Shown here piece after piece: positions 19,701 to 28,559 of a stretch of DNA of 64,000 bases. Each line of letters opens with the position of its first letter. Position 1 is the stretch's first letter. The stretch is from contig NZ_CP056080.1 of the NCBI RefSeq assembly GCF_014217215.1, forward strand, positions 1,116,001 through 1,180,000, read 5' to 3'. Made by a program: the position numbers and the translations under genes. The notes below the pieces were generated by a model. It saw only the letters and a program-made list of their open reading frames with translations. It was not told the origin of the DNA and did not search any database. Source of the DNA: Rothia nasimurium. Lineage in GTDB: Bacteria; Actinomycetota; Actinomycetes; Actinomycetales; Micrococcaceae.

Positions 19701-19987
19701 CCACCCCCGGCAAGAAGGTCGAAGTGCCCAGCGAAACCCCCGCCGAGGCATCCGCACCCTCAGCTGCCGCAAGCGAAGCGCCCCGCAAGAAGCGCCGCTC
19801 CCGCCGCGCCGTCAGCTCAGGTGCCGGCTCCACCGAGGTACGCACCGAAGAGGTCAAGGCCGCAACCGGTAGCTCCGTGGTAGCTAGCATCGACCAGGCT
19901 ACTAAGCCCGCCGTATCCAGCGATGATGCCCCCCTCATGCTCGGCGTCGGCGTCTCAGCTGCAGATATCAAGCGTGTAGGTAACTAA
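16787..19987 (+). CDS. rne: Ribonuclease E/G family endoribonuclease
   Basis: This 1066-residue RNase E-type enzyme processes mRNA and rRNA. An acidic, Glu/Ala-rich N-terminal extension (about residues 1-130) and an Arg-rich stretch (about 165-260) precede the S1 domain (about 293-370, GNVYLGKVQNVLPSMEAAFV). The DNase I-like catalytic region contains DIGGIVVIDFIDM near 595-607, and the zinc-link motif CEACAGRG lies near 661. A long charged C-terminal region rich in Arg, Glu and Ser follows. A central catalytic core between two disordered arms is the known actinobacterial arrangement. The ATG at 16787 has AGGAGAG upstream. It heads the rne-rplU-rpmA-obg block. Confidence 0.96.
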   Translation: MSSEQSEVVENLEETQAAEASAAAEQVAEVSTEVEETQAKGPEAKAVAQAEEITEAQPDETEEGKQAAEAPAAETEPAEETTEEAAETEAESAEAEEAPAETAEEPAAPQKSLRELKEEELAQVNAAVSSNNLLFYSPNMDEIMEQLRAEKEARREAEEAERRERRLADLDPEITSHRRRRRRRGDADLEFEGGTEGDPEDTIVKVRAPRLSDSHSTNRVTGVRGSTRLEAKRIRRRETRATGRRRQIITEAEFLARRESVDRQMLVRQKDDRIQIGVLEDGVLAEHFVSKTQQDSLIGNVYLGKVQNVLPSMEAAFVDIGRGRNAVLYAGEVNWDVTGLDGAPRKIENALKAGDSVLVQVTKDPVGHKGARLTSQVSLPGRYLVYVPGGSMTGISRKLPDVERQRLKKILKDRLPEDAGVIVRTAAEGASEEELSNDINRLRVQWEEIKAKSESRKVLAPELLYQEPDLTIKTVRDVFNEDFTSMMVQGTDAWDSIEAYVTYVAPDLLDRLKKWEEDDDLFDHYRIEEQLAKALDRKVYLPSGGSLVIDRTEAMTVVDVNTGKFTGSGGNLEETVTKNNLEAAEEIVRQLRLRDIGGIVVIDFIDMVLESNRDLVLRRLVECLGRDRTKHQVAEVTSLGLVQMTRKRMGTGLLEVFSEPCEACAGRGILVHDQPLKGCSGGASDFIHRAERDDRKRYRNQKTQNRRDFTEVDEETEQKTEARKAALANIVAASAHHEDEQGETESKSARKRKRRKRNRRAEAGLELENQQNQDARGEQVLTIGDEVIELPTGADTDTEESMGEQGSFTLESLAAVFDSDAENETEGSSEERSKGRGQSKRRGGKKREEISADDFSANSDASMDVDPEVDSRFTQNSSRLDAIRAGEARARASQKAGRDYETRDGEESANSGERSGRNDRTGRADRTDRRGTRNQDESGKGRIRKPRRASSSDVKYVAPIEVAADPAVTGVATPGKKVEVPSETPAEASAPSAAASEAPRKKRRSRRAVSSGAGSTEVRTEEVKAATGSSVVASIDQATKPAVSSDDAPLMLGVGVSAADIKRVGN

Positions 19988-20083
19988 AGATCCGGGGCCT
20001 TCATCTCCCCGGATCCTGAGTGGTTCACCACATATCTTGCTCAGTACCGACTCACCACGTAAACTGGTGAGTCGGTGCTGTTT
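19988..20083 (+). terminator. Two hairpins after rne
   Basis: The first hairpin pairs GATCCGGGG with CCCCGGATC just after the rne stop. The second is a perfect 12-bp stem (ACCGACTCACCA, 20046-20057, with 20065-20076) followed by GCTGTTT. Together they probably end most rne transcription before rplU. Confidence 0.8.
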
Positions 20084-20271
20084 CCACAAGCAAGCGTTAG
20101 CGTGGACTCAGCTAGGCATATTCCACCAGGGATAAGGCCACACCATCTCAAAACGACAGAACCTGAAACCGCCCGGTACGTACTGAGCAAACCGGGTCAC
20201 CACCTTGCTGTTGAGCCCGAGTTCCTTTCAGGAAGACCCGTTTTGAACCATTAAAATGACGTCAAGAAGAA
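20084..20271 (+). promoter_or_regulatory. rplU upstream region, possible ribosomal-protein leader
   Basis: This 188-base stretch has no gene. It contains a CGGGT...GACCCG pairing around an inner GTTCCT/AGGAAG hairpin (about 20177-20240) just upstream of the L21 gene. L21 leaders regulate this operon in other bacteria, but I cannot match this one to a known consensus. A promoter must also lie here. Confidence 0.35.
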
Positions 20272-20595
20272 GTGAGTTCCCAAGTGGCATACGCAATTGT
20301 CCGCGCTGGCGGCCGCCAGGAAAAGGTCTCAGTTGGAGACCTGGTTACCCTTGACCGCGTCGCTGGCGAGCCCGGTAGCACCATTGAGCTGCCCGTGCTG
20401 ATGCTGGTTGACGGCGACAAGGTCACCGTTGATGCAAAGTCCCTGGCTTCAGCCAAGGTCACCGCAGAAAAGATTGAAGACCTCCGCGGTCCCAAGATCG
20501 TTATTCAGAAGTACAAGAACAAGACCGGTTACAAGAAGCGTCAGGGCTTCCGCGCCGAACTGACCACCGTTAAGATCACCGCGATCAACGCATAA
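20272..20595 (+). CDS. rplU: 50S ribosomal protein L21
   Basis: The protein (107 residues from the first GTG) has the typical N-terminal [19 protein letters not shown] and C-terminal [15 protein letters not shown] of bacterial L21. L21 sits in the large subunit next to L20 and 23S rRNA. Two GTG codons are possible: 20272, which is very close to AAGAAGA, and 20284, which would give the canonical short N-terminus. Neither has an ideal ribosome binding site. It forms an operon with rpmA. Confidence 0.96.
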   Translation: MSSQVAYAIVRAGGRQEKVSVGDLVTLDRVAGEPGSTIELPVLMLVDGDKVTVDAKSLASAKVTAEKIEDLRGPKIVIQKYKNKTGYKKRQGFRAELTTVKITAINA

Positions 20596-20648
20596 GTTCA
20601 GCTTAGACTGGTTTTATCCCAACATTCTTTGACCTAAGGTAGGCATCA

Positions 20649-20906
20649 ATGGCACATAAGAAGGGCGCAAGCTCCACCCGTAACGGCCGTGACTCAAACC
20701 CCCAGTACCTCGGTGTTAAGCGCTACGGCGGCGAGACCGTCAACGCAGGCGAAATCCTCGTTCGTCAGCGCGGCACCCACTTCCACCCCGGCAACAACGT
20801 AGGCCGCGGTGGCGACGACACCCTGTTCGCTCTGGCAGCAGGCAAGGTCGAATTCGGTACCCGCAAGGGCCGCAAGGTAGTCAACATCCTTGCAGCCGCT
20901 GAGTAA
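20649..20906 (+). CDS. rpmA: 50S ribosomal protein L27
   Basis: The 85-residue protein begins [20 protein letters not shown], the conserved L27 N-terminus that reaches the peptidyl-transferase centre, and continues with [17 protein letters not shown]. It lacks the cleavable N-terminal extension seen in some Firmicutes. It lies 53 bases after rplU and is followed by a clear terminator. Confidence 0.98.
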   Translation: MAHKKGASSTRNGRDSNPQYLGVKRYGGETVNAGEILVRQRGTHFHPGNNVGRGGDDTLFALAAGKVEFGTRKGRKVVNILAAAE

Positions 20907-20930
20907 GGTCTAAACACCTCACCTCAGTAG

Positions 20931-20966
20931 AAGGGCGATTACGGGGCAACTCGTAATCGCCCTTTT
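20931..20966 (+). terminator. Terminator after rpmA
   Basis: AAGGGCGATTACG pairs with CGTAATCGCCCTT around a short loop and ends in TTTT, a canonical intrinsic terminator. Confidence 0.93.
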
Positions 20967-21078
20967 GCGTACCTCACCTCCGCAAAGCCGCCCAAGGAGC
21001 GTCCGGCCACAGACCGGCACCGGGGCGACCCTGTAGACTAGATAACCAAACCAAACTTTTTTGAAGGAGCTTGCACTC

Positions 21079-22686
21079 GTGGCAGAATTTGTAGATCGCG
21101 TGGTCCTACACGTAACCGGTGGGCACGGTGGGCACGGCTGTGTCTCGGTTCGCCGTGAGAAGTTTAAGCCCCTCGGCGGCCCCAACGGCGGTAACGGTGG
21201 CAAGGGTGGCGACGTCATCCTGCGCGTAGACGCCCAGACCACCACCCTGCTCGAATACCACCACAGCCCCCACCAGAGCGCCCCCAACGGCGACATCGGT
21301 CGTGGCGACATGTCCCACGGCTTCAACGGCCAAGACCTGATTCTGCCCGTACCCCAGGGCACCGTGGTTAAGGACCGCGACGGCAACGTACTGGCCGACC
21401 TGGTGCGCATCGGCGATGAATTCGTTGCAGCTGAAGGCGGTATCGGCGGTAAGGGCAACGCTGCCCTGGCCTCCACCAAGCGTAAGGCTCCCGGCTTTGC
21501 CCTGCTCGGTATCCCCGGTTCAACCCGCGATATCGTCCTAGAACTCAAGTCCATCGCAGATATTGCCCTGGTAGGCTACCCCTCAGCCGGTAAGTCCTCC
21601 CTCATTGCAGCAATTTCTGCGGCCCGCCCCAAGATCGCTGACTACCCCTTCACCACTCTGATTCCCAATCTGGGTGTGGTGCAGGCTGGCGACACCCGCT
21701 ACACCGTAGCCGATGTTCCCGGCCTGATTGAAGGTGCCTCCGAAGGTAAGGGCCTGGGTCACCGCTTCCTGCGCCACGTGGAGCGCTCCAGCGCCCTGGT
21801 GCACGTGATTGACTGCGCCACCCTAGAGCCCAACCGCGACCCCATCAGCGACTTCGACGTGATTCGTGGGGAACTTGAAAACTACGAGGTTGACCCCACC
21901 GCCGGTGTCACCGTGCCCCTCAACGAGCGCCCCCAGATTATCGTGCTCAACAAGATTGACGTGCCCGAAGCGCGCGAGTTGGCTGAGTTCGTCCGCCCCA
22001 TGTTTGAAGAGCGCGGCTACCGGGTCTTTGAAATCTCAACCGCCTCTCACGAGGGTCTCAAGCAGCTGACCTTCGCCATGGCAGAGCTCGTTGAAGCAGA
22101 CCGTAAGGCCCGCAAGAAGAGCAAGAGCGCCCCCGCAGAAGACGTTGCAGTGGTCAAGCCCAAGGGCTTCCGCTCCAAGAAGCGCCAGGAATTCATCATC
22201 CGCAAGGAAGAGCGAAACCTTGAGCCCCTCTTCCGCGTCATTGGTGAGAAGCCTGAGCGCTGGATTAAGCAGACCGACTTCAACAACGACGAAGCCGTGG
22301 GCTACCTGGCTGACCGCCTCAACCGCCTGGGCGTTGAAGACGAGCTCTTCAAGGCCGGTGCAGTTGCCGGTGACGCCGTAGTAATCGGTGAAGAAGTGGA
22401 CGCCGTGGTCTTTGACTGGGAGCCCACCATGGTCGGCGGCGCCGAGCTGCTCTCATCCCCGCGCGGTACCGATGCCCGTCTTGAGGAAATCATTCGCCCC
22501 ACCCGTGCCCAGCGCAAGGCTGAGTTCCACGAGCGTATGGACGCCAAGGCTGAGGCCCGTGCCGAGCTTGAGGCTGAGCGCGTGGCGGGTATCTGGACCG
22601 AGTCTGTCGACGAGGCCCGCGCCGCTAAGGCCAAGGCAGCTAAGGCTGAAAAGCGGGCTGCCAAGCGCGCGGCAGAAGAAGAGTAA
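21079..22686 (+). CDS. obg: GTPase Obg/CgtA
   Basis: This 535-residue GTPase associates with the 50S subunit and takes part in ribosome assembly and stress signalling. Order of domains: glycine-rich Obg fold (residues 1-158, [10 protein letters not shown]), G domain with P-loop GYPSAGKSS near 166, switch [11 protein letters not shown] near 213 and NKID near 291, then the actinobacterial OCT domain (about 370-440) and a charged Ala/Glu/Lys tail. The GTG at 21079 follows GAAGGAG at 21063-21069 and gives the standard N-terminus VAEFVDRV; the upstream TTG is rejected because it contains the ribosome binding site. Confidence 0.97.
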   Translation: MAEFVDRVVLHVTGGHGGHGCVSVRREKFKPLGGPNGGNGGKGGDVILRVDAQTTTLLEYHHSPHQSAPNGDIGRGDMSHGFNGQDLILPVPQGTVVKDRDGNVLADLVRIGDEFVAAEGGIGGKGNAALASTKRKAPGFALLGIPGSTRDIVLELKSIADIALVGYPSAGKSSLIAAISAARPKIADYPFTTLIPNLGVVQAGDTRYTVADVPGLIEGASEGKGLGHRFLRHVERSSALVHVIDCATLEPNRDPISDFDVIRGELENYEVDPTAGVTVPLNERPQIIVLNKIDVPEARELAEFVRPMFEERGYRVFEISTASHEGLKQLTFAMAELVEADRKARKKSKSAPAEDVAVVKPKGFRSKKRQEFIIRKEERNLEPLFRVIGEKPERWIKQTDFNNDEAVGYLADRLNRLGVEDELFKAGAVAGDAVVIGEEVDAVVFDWEPTMVGGAELLSSPRGTDARLEEIIRPTRAQRKAEFHERMDAKAEARAELEAERVAGIWTESVDEARAAKAKAAKAEKRAAKRAAEEE

Positions 22687-22737
22687 GAGGGGATAGGGCG
22701 GTTTTCTTCGCCCTGCTCTTATTTCACTATGTGTAAG

Positions 22738-22770
22738 GAGTCGCCCCGGGTAGTGTGCCCGGGGCGACTC
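22738..22770 (+). terminator. Hairpin after obg
   Basis: A perfect 13-bp stem (22738-22750 with 22758-22770) around a seven-base loop lies after obg. There is no long T run (TGCTCTAT follows), so termination may be partial and allow readthrough to proB. Confidence 0.75.
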
Positions 22771-22820
22771 TGCTCTATATTCATAGAAGCTAAAGTTAAC
22801 ACTTTAAGGGAGCTAATCAA

Positions 22821-24011
22821 TTGGATTTGAAGGATGCCTTCCAGGCCAGCGCCGAGTCACGCGGCAAGCACCGCCGCAGCCCCATCATCGAACGCTCCGA
22901 CATGCCACGGGCTAAGCGGATCGTGGTGAAGGTGGGTTCTTCGTCCCTGACCTCCATCGAAAACTCCCTGGACGAGCTGGCTATCGCCACTATCTCCGAT
23001 GTGCTGGCTAAGAAGAAAAAAGAGCACCCCTCTATTGAGCTGGTCTTTGTGTCCTCGGGCGCTATCGCTGCCGGCCTGGCTCCGCTGGGCCTGTCGCGCC
23101 GTCCTAAAGATCTGGCAACCCAGCAGGCGGCGGCGTCCGTCGGCCAGTCCCTGCTGATGAGCCGCTACACCGATATCTTTACCCGCTACGGTGTCACCGT
23201 TTCCCAGGTACTGCTGACCGCCGAAGACCTCATGGCCCGGGACCGCTACCAGAACGCCCACCGCCAGTTAGAGCGCCTGCTCGATTTGGGGGTCATGCCC
23301 ATTATCAACGAGAACGATGCGGTAGCCACCCGCGAAATCCGCTTCGGCGATAACGACCGTATCGCGGCGCTCGTGGCCCACACCGTCAAAGCCGACGCCC
23401 TGCTTCTGCTCTCTGATGTGGATGCCCTCTATACCCGCCACCCCGACCAGGGCGGCGAACGTGTGAGCAGCGTGCGCAACGAAGCTGACCTGGCTGGCCT
23501 GTCGATTGGGTCGGTGGGGTCTGCCGGTGTGGGCTCCGGTGGCATGGTGACGAAGGTGAAGGCTGCCCAGGTGGCGGCGGCGTCCGGAATTCCTGCCCTG
23601 GTGACCAGCGCGGCTCACGCCCGCGCCGCTTTTGCCGGTGAGGACGTTGGCACCTGGTTCTACGCCACCGGCGAGCGCCGCCCGGTGCAGACCCTCTGGC
23701 TGGAGCATCTGGCCGATATAGAAGGCTCAATTACCGTGGATGCGGGCGCTGCTGCCGCCCTGCGCCGCCGTCGTTCTCTGCTAGCCGCCGGTGTGCTGGG
23801 GGTTCAGGGCTCCTTTGAGGGCGGTAGCCCCGTGGCGATTGTTGATGAGGGTGGCGAGGTGCTGGCTCATGCCCTGAGTTCTTATACTGCCGGTGAGACC
23901 GCCCAGATGGTGGGTCTGCACACCGAGCAGATTCAGCGGACCATGGGGGAGACCTACGACGGTACGGTAGCGCACGCCGATAATATTGCGCTGGTGGCCC
24001 CCTTCCAGTAG
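22821..24011 (+). CDS. proB: Glutamate 5-kinase
   Basis: This 396-residue enzyme phosphorylates glutamate, the first step of proline synthesis. It has the amino-acid-kinase domain (IVVKVGSSSLTS near residue 35, FVSSGAIAAGLAPLG, NENDAVATREIRFGDNDR) and a C-terminal PUA domain from about residue 310. The start is a TTG at 22821 with AAGGGAG eight bases upstream; the internal ATG at MPRAKRIVV lacks a site, so the protein carries about 28 extra N-terminal residues. proA follows, separated by 95 bases. Confidence 0.95.
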   Translation: MDLKDAFQASAESRGKHRRSPIIERSDMPRAKRIVVKVGSSSLTSIENSLDELAIATISDVLAKKKKEHPSIELVFVSSGAIAAGLAPLGLSRRPKDLATQQAAASVGQSLLMSRYTDIFTRYGVTVSQVLLTAEDLMARDRYQNAHRQLERLLDLGVMPIINENDAVATREIRFGDNDRIAALVAHTVKADALLLLSDVDALYTRHPDQGGERVSSVRNEADLAGLSIGSVGSAGVGSGGMVTKVKAAQVAAASGIPALVTSAAHARAAFAGEDVGTWFYATGERRPVQTLWLEHLADIEGSITVDAGAAAALRRRRSLLAAGVLGVQGSFEGGSPVAIVDEGGEVLAHALSSYTAGETAQMVGLHTEQIQRTMGETYDGTVAHADNIALVAPFQ

Positions 24012-24106
24012 TAATCACCGGCCCCCAGTAATACTGGGCCCTTGCGCGGGTACGCCGGTAGGATAGTTTCAAGGTTGTTCAACCCCCTATACATAAGGAG
24101 ATGCTC

Positions 24107-25390
24107 ATGGGCGAGCAGGTAAACGTGAGTGACGATGTGATGCGGCAGGTCACCGATATGGCAGTGGACGCCCGTATCGCCTCCCGACGTCTGGCCAAGG
24201 CCGATACCCGATGGAAGAACCGGGCTTTGCTGGCTGTTGCTGATTCACTTGAAAAGCATTCGGCGGTGATTATCGAGCAGAACGCCCAGGATCTTGAACG
24301 GGAGCGGGAAGCCGGTATGAGCGAGGCCATGCTGGACCGCCTGCGTTTGACCGAGCACCGGGTGGTTGAGCTTGCGGACGCCCTGCGTGAGCTGGTTGCC
24401 CTACCCGACCCGGTGGGGGAGCTGGTGCGCGGTTCAACCCTGCCGAACGGCCTGCGGATGCAGCAGGTGCGGGTGCCCCTGGGCGTGGTGGGCGCTATTT
24501 ATGAGGCCCGCCCCAACGTAACGGTTGATATCGCTGGCTTAGCTATTAAGGCAGGTAACGCGGTGATGCTGCGCGGCGGTTCAGCTGCTGCCAAGAGCAA
24601 CCAGGTGATTGTTCGTATTATCCGTGATGCCCTGCACGCTACCGGCCTGCCGATTGACTCGGTGCAGTCGGTGGACGAGTTTGGCCGTGAGGGCGCTGCA
24701 GCCCTCATGCTGGCTCGCGGGCATATCGATGTGCTGATTCCGCGGGGTGGTCGCAGCCTGATTCAGTCGGTGGTAAAGAACGCTAAGGTGCCGGTGATTG
24801 AGACCGGTGAGGGCAACTGCCACATCTTCCTCGACGTCACCGCTGATCCGGAAAAGTCCGCTGAGATTCTGGTGAACGCCAAGACCCAGCGGCCCGGTAC
24901 CTGCAATACTGTAGAAACCCTACTCCTTGCCGAGGGGGCGAAAGCCGCCCCGGGCGTCCTTGCGGCCCTGGCCAAGGCGGGGGTTACCCTGCATGCGGAC
25001 GCCTCCACCCGCGCCATCCTGCCCGAGGGCGTAGATGCGGTAGAGGCAACCGACGAGGACTGGGCCACCGAGTACGGCTCCCTGGACCTAGCGGTTAAGA
25101 CTGTGCCCGATGTGCGCGCCGCTATTGCCCATATCCGTGAATACTCCACCGGCCACTCCGAGGCGATTCTGACCAACGACATCGCCAACGCCGAGAAGTT
25201 TATTCGCGACGTTGACTCCGCGGCAGTGTATGTGAACGCCTCGACCCGGTTTACGGACGGCGGCCAGTTCGGCCTGGGTGCGGAGGTTGGTATCTCGACC
25301 CAGAAACTGCACGCCCGCGGCCCCATGGGCCTAGAGCAGCTGACCACCACCAAGTGGATCGTGCGCGGCGACTGGCACAGCCGCGACTAA
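24107..25390 (+). CDS. proA: Gamma-glutamyl phosphate reductase
   Basis: This 427-residue NADPH-dependent enzyme reduces glutamyl phosphate to the semialdehyde. The aldehyde-dehydrogenase fold is recognisable from VPLGVVGAIYEARPNVTVD, the glycine-serine loop VMLRGGSAAAKSN, and the catalytic cysteine in TQRPGTCNTVETLL. The ATG at 24107 is chosen over 24101 because AAGGAG ends at 24100 and leaves a six-base spacer. With proB it completes the route to pyrroline-5-carboxylate. Confidence 0.96.
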   Translation: MGEQVNVSDDVMRQVTDMAVDARIASRRLAKADTRWKNRALLAVADSLEKHSAVIIEQNAQDLEREREAGMSEAMLDRLRLTEHRVVELADALRELVALPDPVGELVRGSTLPNGLRMQQVRVPLGVVGAIYEARPNVTVDIAGLAIKAGNAVMLRGGSAAAKSNQVIVRIIRDALHATGLPIDSVQSVDEFGREGAAALMLARGHIDVLIPRGGRSLIQSVVKNAKVPVIETGEGNCHIFLDVTADPEKSAEILVNAKTQRPGTCNTVETLLLAEGAKAAPGVLAALAKAGVTLHADASTRAILPEGVDAVEATDEDWATEYGSLDLAVKTVPDVRAAIAHIREYSTGHSEAILTNDIANAEKFIRDVDSAAVYVNASTRFTDGGQFGLGAEVGISTQKLHARGPMGLEQLTTTKWIVRGDWHSRD

Positions 25391-25524
25391 AAGCAGAAAA
25401 ATCGCACCTGCTACCGGGTAAAGTCCCGCTCATAGAGCGCGAAACCCGGTAGCATGGTAATAAACCCATACTTTGACCGCACTGGCGCGGCCACACACCG
25501 CCCAGCCTCGAAAGGTACACACAC

Positions 25525-25773
25525 ATGTTTTCATCTGTACTTGCATCAGGCGCCACCGTACTTGCCTCAGAAGAAGGTAGCCACCAGCTCGAACTGCTCG
25601 GTATGCCCACCTACTGGTTCGCCATCATCGGCTTCATTGTCTTCGGCATTCTCTTCCTGATTACCATCTCATTCTCAGGCCGCGGCGTTGTACGCCCCGA
25701 CCACGCAGCAGACCACCTCTCCCACGAAGAGACCGAGGCCCTGCGCGACTACCAGAGCAAGCACAAGCGCTAA
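25525..25773 (+). CDS. Small single-pass membrane protein, unknown function
   Basis: The 82-residue product has an acidic N-terminal part, one hydrophobic segment (YWFAIIGFIVFGILFLITI, about residues 34-52) and a charged tail rich in His, Glu and Lys. It has a GAAAGG site before the ATG at 25525. Its position between proA and nadD matches small uncharacterised proteins in related Actinobacteria. No catalytic motif is visible. Confidence 0.75.
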   Translation: MFSSVLASGATVLASEEGSHQLELLGMPTYWFAIIGFIVFGILFLITISFSGRGVVRPDHAADHLSHEETEALRDYQSKHKR

Positions 25774-25874
25774 ACTTTTCTCCACCACACTTCGGCGCGG
25801 TGCCCGCACCACCCCGGTAACCGGGGGAGCGGGCCCGCGCCGAAGCCGTACATACAAAAGCGAGCAGGAGGCCC

Positions 25875-26570
25875 GTGATTCGTCCCGCCCATGAAATCCG
25901 ACGTGAGCTCGGTATCCCCGAACCCGACCCCGCCACCACCCGCGTGGGGGTCATGGGTGGCACCTTCGACCCCATTCACCACGGGCACCTGGTTGCAGCT
26001 AGCGAAGTCGCTGCCGTGCTCAGCCTCGACGAAGTAATTTTCGTGCCCACCGGCAACCCCTGGCAGAAGGCCAACAAACAGGTCACCGCCCCCGAACACC
26101 GCTACCTGATGACGGTGATTGCCACCGCTTCCAACCCCCGCTTCACCGTGAGCCGGGTCGATATTGATCGTCAGGGCCCCACCTTCACCATCGACACCCT
26201 CACCGACCTGCGCGCCGAGCGCCCCAACGACGAGCTCTTCTTTATCACCGGTGCCGATGCCATGAGCCAAATTACCACCTGGAAAGACGCCCACAAGATG
26301 TGGGACCTCGCCACCTTCGTGGCGGTCACCCGCCCCGGCCACGAACTGACCGTGCCCGAAGAAGCGCAGGGGCGCGTCCGCGTCATTGAGATTCCGGCCA
26401 TGGCCATTTCTTCGACCGATATCCGCGACCGGGCCCGCAACGACCTGCCTGTCTGGTACCTGGTGCCCGACGGGGTAGTGCAGTACATCAATAAGTACAG
26501 TCTCTACACCGGCGACGACACCGGCACCCCGGGCGGCGGCTACGTAGCTGGCCTGCCCCGGTTGAAATAA
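25875..26570 (+). CDS. nadD: Nicotinate-nucleotide adenylyltransferase
   Basis: This 231-residue enzyme forms deamido-NAD from nicotinate mononucleotide and ATP. The nucleotidyltransferase signature [12 protein letters not shown] is at about residues 28-39, and the second motif ISSTDIRDR is near residue 178. The GTG at 25875 is preceded by AGGAGG at 25866-25871, a short three-base spacer. The N-terminus ([19 protein letters not shown]) extends about 20 residues before the catalytic fold, as in many actinobacterial versions. It belongs to the proA-nadD-rsfS cluster. Confidence 0.96.
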   Translation: MIRPAHEIRRELGIPEPDPATTRVGVMGGTFDPIHHGHLVAASEVAAVLSLDEVIFVPTGNPWQKANKQVTAPEHRYLMTVIATASNPRFTVSRVDIDRQGPTFTIDTLTDLRAERPNDELFFITGADAMSQITTWKDAHKMWDLATFVAVTRPGHELTVPEEAQGRVRVIEIPAMAISSTDIRDRARNDLPVWYLVPDGVVQYINKYSLYTGDDTGTPGGGYVAGLPRLK

Positions 26571-26662
26571 AACCAAAGACCACCTCAGCTAAGAACCTTC
26601 ACCACCTGTCTGGCTTGGTAGCATTAACCACAAGAACCAGGCATCCCACTCAAGGAAACACT

Positions 26663-27622
26663 GTGAGCACACGACCCGATCAGGCCGCGGACGGCCAGAA
26701 CGATGAGACACCCGCCTACCTCACCGAAAGCTACACCACTGAGGACGGGCTAGAAATCCCGCCCCCGACCCGCCCCATGGGCCCGCGCCGTCTGAGCCGC
26801 TACTACGAAGAGGTTGCTGAATACCTGCGTGCCCTGCAGCGGGGGGATGAAGAGCTGCCAGAGGTGCCCATGTTTATGGGCGCCATCGAGGGTGCAGAGG
26901 TAGAGCAGGACGCCGCCCGCTCCCTGGTTGACCTGTCGCAGATGGGCAGCATCAGCACCGGTGAGGGCGAGAAGCTCGACGTAGATTTCGATAACACCCG
27001 CGCCACCGTGGTCGAAGACCCCCTGGCCCACATTGACCAGCAGGTTCTCGGCGCCGACTACTCCGAGCAGGCTGAAGCTACCGAGCAGGTAGACTTCGCC
27101 GCTGCCGCTGGAGAAATCACCGGTGAAAGTGATTTCATGAGCGTTGATGAGCTACAGGCAGAAGAGGCCCAGGGCGGGCCCGTCACCGAACTCTTCACCG
27201 CCGGCCAGCACACCCCTAACCTGCCCGCCCCCGTCCGCGCAGTTGATGCCCAGGGCCTTGACCTCACCGAAATCGACAGCGCCGATGTGACTGACCCAGC
27301 CGCCAGCACCCTAGCCAGTGACAGCACCGGTGGGGTAGACTCTGATAGTTCTGAAGAAACTGCCGAGTCTGCACCTGAGACCCCAGCGGCGGCCCCCGGC
27401 CCCGACCAGGAAGAAGACGCTCAGCGCTTCAACTTCGCAGGCACCGTCAAACAGACGGACGAAGCCCCCTCCGGCGACCTTGCCGAAGTGGAACAAGAAG
27501 CAGCAGCAACCTACCGCCCAGAAACATCAGAGGGGCGATCCACCGGCGCAATCGTAGCCGTCGTGGGCCTCCTGCTTCTCGTGCTAGTGCTGGCCACCGT
27601 GTGGTTCCTTTTCTTCAGTTAA
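26663..27622 (+). CDS. Acidic tail-anchored membrane protein, unknown function
   Basis: The 319-residue protein is strongly acidic and probably disordered over most of its length, with one C-terminal hydrophobic segment (AIVAVVGLLLLVLVLATVWF) followed by only a few residues. That suggests a tail-anchored protein facing the cytoplasm. Near the N-terminus is a basic patch (TRPMGPRRLSRYYEEVAEYL). The GTG at 26663 with AAGGAA five bases upstream is favoured over a start 16 codons earlier that has no site. It lies between nadD and rsfS, as in related genomes. I recognise no family. Confidence 0.7.
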   Translation: MSTRPDQAADGQNDETPAYLTESYTTEDGLEIPPPTRPMGPRRLSRYYEEVAEYLRALQRGDEELPEVPMFMGAIEGAEVEQDAARSLVDLSQMGSISTGEGEKLDVDFDNTRATVVEDPLAHIDQQVLGADYSEQAEATEQVDFAAAAGEITGESDFMSVDELQAEEAQGGPVTELFTAGQHTPNLPAPVRAVDAQGLDLTEIDSADVTDPAASTLASDSTGGVDSDSSEETAESAPETPAAAPGPDQEEDAQRFNFAGTVKQTDEAPSGDLAEVEQEAAATYRPETSEGRSTGAIVAVVGLLLLVLVLATVWFLFFS

Positions 27623-27681
27623 AGATTTAGTTGAATGAGGCCCCAAAAGGTTTGGGGAATGATTTGCTCGGAAAGGGCGAA

Positions 27682-28134
27682 ATGACTGCAGCTGCAGAGT
27701 CTATTGAAGCGTTGAAGGTAGCCGCACGCGCGGCCGACGACATGCAGGGAACCAACCTGCTGGCCGTCGACGCTTCTGACATTATGGGTTTGATCGACGG
27801 CTTCCTGGTCGTCTCAGCCCACAACGAACGCCTGGTCAACGCAATTGTTGACGAGGTTGAAGATAAGCTCCGTGAAGAACTGGGCCTCAAGCCCCTGCGC
27901 CGCGAAGGCCGCGCAGAAGGCCGCTGGGTACTCCTGGACTTCGGCGACATCGTAGTGCACGTACAGCACGAAGAAGACCGCGCCTTCTACGCCCTCGACC
28001 GCCTCTGGGGCGACGCCCCCCGCATCGACCTGGGCCTAGACAGCGAAGCCGGTGACGTCGACACCGAAGGCGCCGAAGCTGACTTCGAGATCATCACTCC
28101 CGAAGCGGACCTGATGAACCAGCGCGAAGACTAG
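27682..28134 (+). CDS. rsfS: Ribosomal silencing factor RsfS
   Basis: This 150-residue protein of the Iojap/RsfS family binds L14 and blocks subunit joining in starvation. The conserved centre reads DGFLVVSAHNERLVNAIVD, then GRWVLLDFGDIVVHVQH and FYALDRLWGDA. The ATG at 27682 follows GAAAGGG; the longer frame from 27631 has no site and is not family-like. The acidic C-terminal 30 residues extend past the family core. A terminator follows. Confidence 0.95.
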   Translation: MTAAAESIEALKVAARAADDMQGTNLLAVDASDIMGLIDGFLVVSAHNERLVNAIVDEVEDKLREELGLKPLRREGRAEGRWVLLDFGDIVVHVQHEEDRAFYALDRLWGDAPRIDLGLDSEAGDVDTEGAEADFEIITPEADLMNQRED

Positions 28135-28145
28135 ATTCTTCTGTG

Positions 28146-28199
28146 AGGACGCCTCACCCACCTTCCCGATATCGGGGGAGTGGGGTGGGGCGTCCTTTT
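28146..28199 (+). terminator. Terminator after rsfS
   Basis: A long hairpin (AGGACGCCTCACCCACC-type arm with GGGGTGGGGCGTCCT) ends in TTTTG and closes the nadD-rsfS unit. Confidence 0.9.
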
Positions 28200-28334
28200 G
28201 TTGGCAGAGGGTCAATAGCTCATGAATATTATGTGATGCAGTTCATAGGTGCTGGTGGGTTCTCGATTTGCATGAGCCCTTGTGGGTGCCATAAGATAGA
28301 ACAGTCGCCGCGAGAGCGGGGAATAAATGCATAA

Positions 28335-28407
28335 GGGGCTATGGCGCAGTTGGTAGCGCGTCTGCATGGCATGCAGAAGGTCAGGGGTTCGAATCCCCTT
28401 AGCTCCA
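28335..28407 (+). tRNA. tRNA-Ala (anticodon GGC), first copy
   Basis: The 73-base sequence folds as a cloverleaf: acceptor GGGGCTA with TAGCTCC, D stem GCGC/GCGC, anticodon stem TCTGC/GCAGA with loop ATGGCAT (anticodon GGC), T arm AGGGG-TTCGAAT-CCCCT, discriminator A. The third pair is G3-U70, the alanine identity element. CCA is not encoded; the next base starts a one-base spacer before a second tRNA-Ala. Confidence 0.96.
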
Positions 28408-28408
28408 C

Positions 28409-28484
28409 GGGGGTATGGCGCAGTTGGTAGCGCGTCTGCATGGCATGCAGAAGGTCAGGGGTTCGAATCCCCTTACCTCCACCA
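28409..28484 (+). tRNA. tRNA-Ala (anticodon GGC), second copy with encoded CCA
   Basis: The sequence is identical to the first copy except in the acceptor stem, where the fifth pair is G-C instead of C-G (GGGGGTA with TACCTCC). Both sides changed, so pairing is preserved. G3-U70 is kept. The 3' end is followed by CCA (28482-28484). Only base 28408 separates the two tRNAs. Confidence 0.96.
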
Positions 28485-28559
28485 CTAAGGTCTCGGCAAT
28501 CAAGAATTGTCGAGACCATTTTTATGCCCTCAATGGGGTGAGGCAATGAGCCTGAGGTG

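Noticed and set aside
28229-28546. Minus-strand open frame across the tRNA pair (GIRTPDLLHAMQTRYQLRHT-type sequence)
   Set aside because: It is the antisense reading of the two tRNA-Ala genes, a well-known annotation artefact.
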